This document shows positions 1 to 5,903 of a DNA stretch of 5,903 nucleotides, one piece after another. The DNA lies in the NCBI GenBank assembly GCA_007122045.1, contig SKJM01000475.1, forward strand, positions 1 to 5,903. The letters are read 5' to 3'. Made by a program: the position numbers and the translations under genes. Position 1 is the first letter of the stretch. The number at the start of each line of letters is the position of its first letter. Under the pieces are notes generated by a model. That model was not told the DNA's origin. It saw only the letters and a program-made list of their open reading frames with translations, and ran no database searches. Source of the stretch: Planctomycetales bacterium. GTDB lineage: Bacteria > Planctomycetota > Planctomycetia > Pirellulales > Thermoguttaceae.

Positions 1-345
1 ATCGACGCCGATGCCGCCCGCACGTATATTCGTCAGCGCAACGCGGCACGGGAGCCGGCGTTATCGGCCATTGCCGTCCGGACGGCCCGCTATTTCGCCC
101 TCCGGTTGGGCGACCTGCGGGGGCCGTCGCGGCGGCGGGCCGTGGTCACCGCCCGCGACGTGGCCATGTACCTCGCCCGATCGCTGACCAGCCACAGCCT
201 GGAACAGATCGGGCTTTACTTTGGCGGCCGGGACCACACCACCGTGCTGCATGGGTGCCGCAAGACGGGCAGCCTCCTGGACAGCGACCCCATGGTGCAG
301 CAGGCCGTTCGTCACCTTGTAAGTAAATGGAGGGCCGCCGGTTGA
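1..345 (+). CDS. dnaA: Chromosomal replication initiator DnaA, C-terminal part (domain IV), 5' truncated by window edge
   Basis: The visible 114 codons (frame 1, TGA at 343-345) are the C-terminal DNA-binding domain of DnaA. The family signature is plain: FGGRDHTTVLHGCRK at about visible residues 74-88, preceded by a basic stretch (GPSRRRAVVTARDVAMYLAR, 41-60) and the helix SLTSHSLEQIG. This is the helix-turn-helix that reads DnaA boxes; the GRDHTTV segment contacts DNA in known DnaA structures. The usual Ala in LHACRK is Gly here. The AAA+ ATPase domain III lies upstream of the window, so ATP-binding motifs cannot be checked. DnaA opens oriC and often represses its own operon. Adjacent downstream DNA carries DnaA-box-like sites, which fits both roles. 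The gene reads toward dnaN but is separated from it by 363 nt. Confidence 0.97.
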   Translation: MDADAARTYIRQRNAAREPALSAIAVRTARYFALRLGDLRGPSRRRAVVTARDVAMYLARSLTSHSLEQIGLYFGGRDHTTVLHGCRKTGSLLDSDPMVQQAVRHLVSKWRAAG

Positions 346-365
346 ACTTCGTGGTTCGCCCGAAC

Positions 366-374
366 GGTGGAAAA
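366..374 (-). promoter_or_regulatory. DnaA-box-like nonamer, opposite orientation
   Basis: Read on the minus strand this is TTTTCCACC, one base (the last) away from TTWTNCACA. It is the mirror partner of the box at 500-508, at the outer end of the left arm of the inverted repeat. A third, weaker candidate, TTGTCGACA at 416-424, differs from TTATCCACA at two positions and is itself palindromic. On its own this site would not be convincing; the symmetric placement is what supports it. Confidence 0.35.
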
Positions 375-507
375 CCCGTCGGCCGGCTGGCGGCGAACCG
401 TCGGTCTTTCGCGGGTTGTCGACAGCCGCCGAGCGCCCGGCCGGGGGCGGTCCCGCCGGCGACGGCCGGCCGACGCGCCGCCGTCAGCCGGCCGATAGGT
501 TTTCCAC
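367..507. repeat. Long imperfect inverted repeat (29-nt arms, 83-nt loop)
   Basis: The left arm 367-395 and right arm 479-507 are reverse complements at 26 of 29 positions. The mismatches are left 377, 378 and 390. Shared blocks are GTGGAAAACC, TCGGCCGGCTG and CGGCG. The 83-nt loop (396-478) contains smaller palindromes: TGTCGACA at 417-424 and GGCGG/CCGCC at 446-457. The outer ends coincide with DnaA-box-like nonamers in opposite orientation. In RNA it could fold into a large hairpin and attenuate or end dnaA transcription, but no T-tract follows it. In DNA it could extrude or be bound symmetrically by DnaA. The repeat is seen directly; its role is inference. Confidence 0.85.
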
Positions 508-508
508 A
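500..508 (+). promoter_or_regulatory. DnaA box (consensus match)
   Basis: TTTTCCACA fits the degenerate DnaA-box consensus TTWTNCACA at all nine positions and differs from the strong E. coli box TTATCCACA at one. It sits at the outer edge of the right arm of the inverted repeat and inside a small imperfect palindrome (497-518, AGGTTT...AAACCT). It lies downstream of dnaA, where such boxes commonly occur. A single 9-mer can arise by chance, so position rather than sequence carries most of the weight. Confidence 0.55.
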
Positions 509-521
509 GGGGAAACCTCGC

Positions 522-614
522 ATGGAACGTCGTAAGTCGTTGCCGCCAAAGCAGTTGCGGAAGTACACCCGCAACCGGAACACGAATGCCGGTTGGCACT
601 ACTACGAGTACTGA
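522..614 (+). CDS. Possible small basic protein of 30 aa, unrecognised
   Basis: An ATG at 522 opens a 30-codon frame ending in TGA at 612-614. The product is strongly basic in its first two thirds (MERRKSLPPKQLRKYTRNRN) and ends aromatic (GWHYYEY). A purine-rich, Shine-Dalgarno-like AGGGGAA lies upstream (about 508-514) with a spacer near 7 nt. About 23 of 29 sense codons after the start end in G or C, and Tyr, Asn, His and Trp codons are frequent, which is unlike random GC-rich frames nearby. I do not recognise the protein; it does not match ribosomal protein L34, which often neighbours dnaA. It may instead be chance, since it is very short and lies in a suspected origin. Conservation in relatives would decide. 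Confidence 0.3.
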   Translation: MERRKSLPPKQLRKYTRNRNTNAGWHYYEY

Positions 615-640
615 AAAGTCAATGATAGAAAAGGTATGAA

Positions 641-646
641 TACAAT
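641..646 (+). promoter_or_regulatory. Candidate -10 element for dnaN in AT-rich tract
   Basis: TACAAT (one mismatch to TATAAT) lies 62 nt before the dnaN start, at the end of an AT-rich tract (611-646) that stands out in this GC-rich window. No good -35 hexamer is seen at 16-18 nt spacing; the best has about two matches. This makes a weak or activator-dependent sigma-70-type promoter, or only part of an origin unwinding tract. Confidence 0.3.
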
Positions 647-708
647 CGCCCGAGCCACGTGGAGACGGCACATCGCCTATCGAAGGCTCTTAGTTGGAGG
701 ATCCCCCC

Positions 709-1836
709 ATGAAAATTGTTTGCCAGCGTGAAACCCTTTCCCATGCATTCCAAACCGCCGCGGCCGTTGCCCCCAGCCGCAGCAGCAAGCCCGTCCTGCA
801 AAGCCTCAAACTCGACGCGGCGGACTCGGCCGGCATCCTTTCAGGCACCGACCTGGAAACCGGCATCCGCATGGAGGTGAGCAACCTGGACGTCGAGGCC
901 GAAGGCAGCGTCCTGTTGCCCATTGATCGTTTCGGCTCGATCCTGCGGGAAAGTTCCGATGAAAAGCTTACCGTCGAGACCGACGGTCGGCAGATTCAGG
1001 TGCGCGGCGTCCAAAGCGAGTTCCAACTGCCGTCGGTGAACCCGGACGAATTTCCCACGGTCCCCGAGTTCCACGAGGAGCGGTACCATGAAGTGGCGGT
1101 GCCCTTCTTGCGCGAGTTGATTCGGCGCACCGTGTTTGCGACCGACAACGAGAGCAGCCGATACGCCTTGGGCGGGGCCCTGGTGGAGTTGACCGACGAC
1201 GGCGTCACCGCCGTGGCGACCGACGGCCGCCGCCTGGCCCGGCAGGAAGGGCCCGGCAAGTCGGTGGGCGGTCACGTCACCGGCGACAACACGGTGATCA
1301 TTCCAACGAAGGCGATGCAGTTGATCGAGCGGGCGCTGGACGACCGTGCCGGTACCGCGCAAATCGCCGCACGGGAGAACGACGTACTCGTGCGGAGCGG
1401 CGCGGTGACGATCTATGCCCGGCTGGTCGAGGGCCGGTTTCCCCGCTGGCGGGAGGTGTTTCCGCGGCACGGCGAATACGACTGCGTGCGGCTGGAACTG
1501 CCCATCGGCCCGTTCTACGCCGCCGTGCGGCAGGCGGCCATCGTGACCACGGCGGAACACCGGGGCGTCGAGTTCGCGTTCGCCGACGGCCGGGCAACCC
1601 TTGCTGCCCACGGCGCCGAACACGGCGAATCGCACATCGAGCTGCCCGTGGCCTACGAAGGCGATCCGTTGGTGATCAGTCTCGATCCGCGCTACCTGAG
1701 CGATTTCCTGCGGGTGCTTAGCCCCGACAAGACCTTCACCCTGGAGCTGCGCGGATCGAAAACGGCCGCCGTATGCGTGACCGACGACGGCTACGGCTAC
1801 GTGGTGATGCCGCTTGCAAGGGGCGAGCGGGGATGA
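709..1836 (+). CDS. dnaN: DNA polymerase III sliding clamp, beta subunit
   Basis: The 375-aa product has the normal length and three-domain layout of the beta clamp, the ring that tethers DNA polymerase III to DNA and docks other partners. Visible family blocks are the N-terminal MKIVCQRETLSHAFQ, NPDEFPTVPEF (111-121), VFATDNESSRYALGGALVEL (142-161), VATDGRRLA (169-177), VEGRFPRWREVFP (240-252) and the C-terminal YVVMPLARG. The protein-binding cleft segment TDGHRL of E. coli reads TDGRRL here, and the tail runs a few residues past the usual MPxRL end. The ATG at 709 is chosen over an in-frame TTG at 694 because GGAGG (696-700) sits 8 nt before it. The stop overlaps the next gene by 4 nt, indicating translational coupling. 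Confidence 0.97.
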   Translation: MKIVCQRETLSHAFQTAAAVAPSRSSKPVLQSLKLDAADSAGILSGTDLETGIRMEVSNLDVEAEGSVLLPIDRFGSILRESSDEKLTVETDGRQIQVRGVQSEFQLPSVNPDEFPTVPEFHEERYHEVAVPFLRELIRRTVFATDNESSRYALGGALVELTDDGVTAVATDGRRLARQEGPGKSVGGHVTGDNTVIIPTKAMQLIERALDDRAGTAQIAARENDVLVRSGAVTIYARLVEGRFPRWREVFPRHGEYDCVRLELPIGPFYAAVRQAAIVTTAEHRGVEFAFADGRATLAAHGAEHGESHIELPVAYEGDPLVISLDPRYLSDFLRVLSPDKTFTLELRGSKTAAVCVTDDGYGYVVMPLARGERG

Positions 1837-2150
1837 CCCGATTGCCGAGGTCAGCGATGAGACAAGGGCCCGTACGAATTGCCGACGTGGTGAGCGAGTT
1901 GGTCGGGCGGCGCGGGTTCGCGCGGGTTCGGACCGCCGAGGCCTTCGAGCGCGCGTGGCGGGACGCCGCCGGCGAACTGCTGGCCGGCTACAGCCGGGTG
2001 GGCGAGCTGCGCCGCGGCAAGCTGGAGGTGATCGTGGCCAACTCGACCCTCGTGCAGGAGCTTTCGTTCCAGAAGCCGGCCATCCTGAAGCGGCTGGGCG
2101 AGCACCTGCCCGGCGAACGAATCCGCGACCTTCGCTTCCGCGTCGGGCCC

Positions 2151-2159
<9 letters not shown>
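1833..2159 (+). CDS. dciA: DUF721 / DciA-like protein, probable replicative helicase loading factor
   Basis: This 108-aa protein has the DUF721 pattern: IADVVSELVGRRG (16-28), a helix with AFERAWRDAAGELLAGYS around conserved Trp42, then RGKLEVIVANSTLVQELSF (61-79) and a C-terminal IRDLRFRVG (97-105). The family is DciA, thought to be the ancestral bacterial partner that helps load DnaB helicase; its core resembles a KH fold. Its position between dnaN and gyrB supports this. The ATG at 1833 overlaps the dnaN stop (ATGA) and has AAGGGG at 1818-1823. An ATG at 1857 with GAGG (1847-1850) is a reasonable alternative that leaves the domain intact. The TAG stop lies inside the palindromic repeat at 2151-2205, so the last codons (Val-Gly-stop) come from repeat sequence. 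The family assignment is firm; the function is inferred from relatives. Confidence 0.85.
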
Positions 2160-4769
<2,610 letters not shown>

Positions 4770-4794
4770 ACCAAGGATGGATTGAAGATCCCGA

Positions 4795-5286
4795 TTAGTC
4801 GTCGCCGTTTGGGGCTTCGGAGCGGTCGGCCTCCCCGGTTCGCTGCCGGGCGGCCAACCGGGCGGCTGCCTGCCGCCGGGTCGCCTCGTCCAGAGCAATG
4901 CCCTGCTCGATGAAGCGTTCGGCCGTCTCAACGCTGTGCCGGCCCACCAGCTTGCGGCGGACCCAGCCCTCCGGGGTTCTGCGGAACATGACCAACTGCG
5001 GGACCGGCCCGCCGCCGGTAAGCCGCTGGGCCAGTCGGGCTTCGCGCCTGGCATTGACTCGGGCAAAGACGATCCGGCCGAACCACCGCCGCCGGCGAAG
5101 CTCCGGCAACACGTGCCGTTTCATGGCCTGGCAGGGCGGGGAGCCGTCGGTGCCCACCATCACGACCATGGGCCCGCCCGATTCCAGGATGGCCTTGTAG
5201 GCCGCCGCATACGTCTCGGCGTCGGCCTCCGGCTCGGAAGCCAGTAGCGAAAGGCACATCGCACCGGCCAGCATGAGATACGTCAT
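4795..5286 (-). CDS. Putative exported thioredoxin-fold protein with SPPC active-site motif
   Basis: This 163-aa protein starts with a hydrophobic stretch (MTYLMLAGAMCLSLLA) that could be a signal peptide or anchor, though its n-region lacks Lys/Arg. A thioredoxin-like core follows: strand MVVMVGTDGS, the active-site position SPPC (Ser49-Cys52), helix QAMKRHVLPELRRR, strand IVFARVNA, and GGPVPQLVMF, where Pro96 fits the cis-proline. In ordinary thioredoxins the first position is the nucleophilic Cys; here the codon is TCC (Ser), so classical dithiol exchange is unlikely. A charged, Ala/Arg-rich tail (about 131-163) follows. The ATG at 5286 is supported by GGAG 8 nt upstream on the minus strand; starting at 5352 would add a Pro-rich stretch ahead of the hydrophobic segment. 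The gene converges on gyrB with no shared function apparent. The fold is likely; the activity is unknown. Confidence 0.72.
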   Translation of the reverse strand: MTYLMLAGAMCLSLLASEPEADAETYAAAYKAILESGGPMVVMVGTDGSPPCQAMKRHVLPELRRRRWFGRIVFARVNARREARLAQRLTGGGPVPQLVMFRRTPEGWVRRKLVGRHSVETAERFIEQGIALDEATRRQAAARLAARQRTGEADRSEAPNGDD

Positions 5287-5312
5287 GGGCGTTTCTCCCA
5301 GGAGGAAGGCGG

Positions 5313-5342
5313 TTGGTGGGACTGGTGTCAGGGGGCTATAAT
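5313..5342 (+). promoter_or_regulatory. Promoter-like element with perfect TATAAT
   Basis: TATAAT at 5337-5342 is a perfect -10 hexamer in a G-rich setting, with a poor -35 candidate TTGGTG (5313-5318) 18 nt upstream. It would fire rightward, but the nearest + strand gene starts about 375 nt later, which implies a long leader, an unseen small RNA, or a non-functional match. On the minus strand the same site gives only a weak TATAGC. Confidence 0.25.
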
Positions 5343-5422
5343 TGGGGGGCACGTGGGCAGGGCGAGGGGACTACCTCACGCATCGGGTCGAGCGGCTGCT
5401 CCCGCCGCGAGGCGTTTATACT

Positions 5423-5450
5423 AGTATACCCGAAGCGGCGACGCGGGCAA
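5423..5450 (-). promoter_or_regulatory. Candidate promoter for the thioredoxin-like gene
   Basis: On the minus strand, TTGCCC (5445-5450, 4 of 6 to TTGACA) is followed after 16 nt by TATACT (5423-5428, 5 of 6 to TATAAT). Transcription would start near 5416 and leave a leader of about 130 nt before the ATG at 5286. The -10 is half of the palindrome TATACTAGTATA (5417-5428), so the plus strand also carries TATACT, although without a visible -35. Confidence 0.35.
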
Positions 5451-5468
5451 GAGGTGGGGCCGAAATTT

Positions 5469-5501
5469 GTAGCAGGCGTAGCAGGCACGCTCCGTCGTGC
5501 C
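5469..5501. repeat. Short repeat: tandem GTAGCAGGC pair plus hairpin
   Basis: GTAGCAGGC occurs twice head to tail (5469-5477 and 5478-5486), followed by a perfect 6-bp hairpin GGCACG/CGTGCC (5484-5489 and 5496-5501) with loop CTCCGT. The motif AGCAGGCACGCTCCGTCGTG resembles another short intergenic element I recall from planctomycete genomes; this is recollection and not searched. No T-tract follows, so it is not an obvious terminator. Confidence 0.55.
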
Positions 5502-5716
5502 CTCCGCTGAACTGGCGAGTGATTGGGATACCTCGATAGCGTGCACCTGGAAACGGAAGATACGGCTGTTCTTCCCATCCCTCGGGCACGACTGTTTCCT
5601 GGCTGCCCTCGACGGGGGCCTGTCGCCATGGCAACCACTGCGATAAAGTGAACTTGTCGGGCCGCCTCCGGCAATGGCAAACCCCCACTTCCTGGCACGC
5701 TCCTCGAAGGGCCGTT

Positions 5717-5903
5717 ATGAAGCTCCGTGTTGGTCTGATCGGCCTGGGCGATACGTGGCAGCAACGGTACGCGCCGGCCCTGCGCACGCTGTCCGACCGA
5801 TTCGAGGTCCGGGCGGTTTGCGATCAGGTCGGCCACCGGGCCGAGCGGGCCGCCGCCGAGTTCAAGGCGTCGGTGGTTGAAGGATACCGGGCCCTGGTCG
5901 GCC
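5717..5903 (+). CDS. Gfo/Idh/MocA-family oxidoreductase, N-terminal part, 3' truncated by window edge
   Basis: The ATG at 5717 has GAAGG (5706-5710) 6 nt upstream and opens a frame running off the window (62 full codons). The start MKLRVGLIGLGDTW is the first beta strand and glycine-rich turn of a Rossmann fold (Gly9-Leu-Gly11), followed by a helix (QQRYAPALRTL) and a second strand FEVRAVCD. Asp36 at that strand's end is placed to bind the NAD(P) ribose. This arrangement, including the GLG..W turn, is typical of Gfo/Idh/MocA dehydrogenases, which oxidise or reduce sugars, inositols and related compounds and are abundant in planctomycetes. The substrate-binding domain and catalytic motif lie beyond the window, so the substrate cannot be named. 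No signal peptide or Tat motif is present at this start. Confidence 0.82.
   Translation, partial: MKLRVGLIGLGDTWQQRYAPALRTLSDRFEVRAVCDQVGHRAERAAAEFKASVVEGYRALVG

Larger units (their letters stand above)
346..708. other. dnaA-dnaN intergenic region, candidate oriC / DnaA regulatory region
   Basis: This 363-nt gap is unusually structured. In order it contains a GC-rich inverted repeat (367-507) with DnaA-box-like ends, an almost pure G/C stretch (431-490, 54 of 60 bases G or C), a possible tiny gene (522-614), an AT-rich tract (611-646, 26 of 36 bases A or T), and the dnaN ribosome binding site. DnaA boxes next to an AT-rich unwinding tract beside dnaA are the classic ingredients of a bacterial origin, and dnaA-dnaN gaps host oriC in many phyla. 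Only one nonamer fits the consensus TTWTNCACA fully, which is few for an origin. The region could instead be an autoregulatory site, with the main box cluster upstream of dnaA outside the window. Confidence 0.45.
5287..5716. other. Intergenic region between divergent genes
   Basis: These 430 nt separate the minus-strand thioredoxin-like gene from the plus-strand oxidoreductase. They hold the Shine-Dalgarno site of the former (GGAG on the minus strand, around 5295-5298), promoter-like elements (5313-5342 and 5423-5450), a 12-nt perfect palindrome (5417-5428), and a short repeat/hairpin (5469-5501). From 5502 to about 5700 I see no convincing gene, RNA or promoter; the open frames there look like GC-driven chance frames. 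A GATAAA-like hexamer near 5642 is too weak to call as the oxidoreductase promoter. Confidence 0.6.

Noticed and set aside
694..708. TTG at 694 as the dnaN start
   Set aside because: It overlaps the GGAGG that serves the ATG at 709, and MKIVCQ is the usual clamp N-terminus.
841..1635. 264-codon minus-strand frame opposite dnaN
   Set aside because: It is an antisense shadow of dnaN with no own motif or ribosome binding site.
1911..1930. Exact 10-nt tandem duplication CGCGGGTTCG
   Set aside because: It encodes GFARVR, which fits the expected DUF721 N-terminal pattern in frame. The frame continues correctly into the conserved Trp region, so it is most likely coincidental codon reuse, not a recent frameshifting duplication.
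5336..5836. Minus-strand 166-codon and overlapping frames in the 5287-5716 spacer
   Set aside because: They run through the repeats and into the oxidoreductase start on the opposite strand, the composition is random-like, and there is no domain.

Overview
The window is a high-GC (about 65% by eye) bacterial replication-locus segment. It contains the 3' end of dnaA, a structured dnaA-dnaN intergenic region, and then dnaN, a DUF721/DciA gene and gyrB, all on the + strand. Gene order, protein style and two short palindromic repeats of a kind I associate with planctomycete genomes suggest the phylum Planctomycetota, probably a Pirellulales-like lineage. That placement is inference; no 16S or marker search was possible.

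Layout: 1-345 encodes the DNA-binding domain IV of DnaA (5' end outside the window). 346-708 is the dnaA-dnaN gap. It holds a 29-nt-arm inverted repeat (367-395 / 479-507) whose outer ends carry DnaA-box-like nonamers in opposite orientation, an extremely GC-rich centre, a possible 30-codon small gene (522-614), and an AT-rich tract (611-646) with a -10-like hexamer before dnaN. This is a plausible oriC or DnaA-autoregulation region. dnaN (709-1836) overlaps dciA (1833-2159) by 4 nt. dciA ends inside a 55-nt palindromic repeat (2151-2205), after which gyrB (2247-4769) follows. recF, common between dnaN and gyrB elsewhere, is absent from this interval.

After gyrB the organisation changes. A convergent minus-strand gene for an exported thioredoxin-fold protein (4795-5286) ends 25 nt from the gyrB stop; its CxxC site reads Ser-Pro-Pro-Cys. 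A 430-nt intergenic region (5287-5716) follows, with promoter-like elements, a perfect 12-nt palindrome and a second short repeat. The window closes with the start of a Gfo/Idh/MocA-type NAD(P)-dependent oxidoreductase (5717 to the window end).

The + strand genes form a coherent replication module: DnaA (initiator), DnaN (sliding clamp), DciA-like protein (replicative helicase loading) and GyrB (supercoiling, with GyrA not in this window). The last two genes have no evident functional link to replication. I found no CRISPR array, transposase, RNA gene or defence system. The most noteworthy non-coding signal is the DnaA-box-bounded inverted repeat between dnaA and dnaN.
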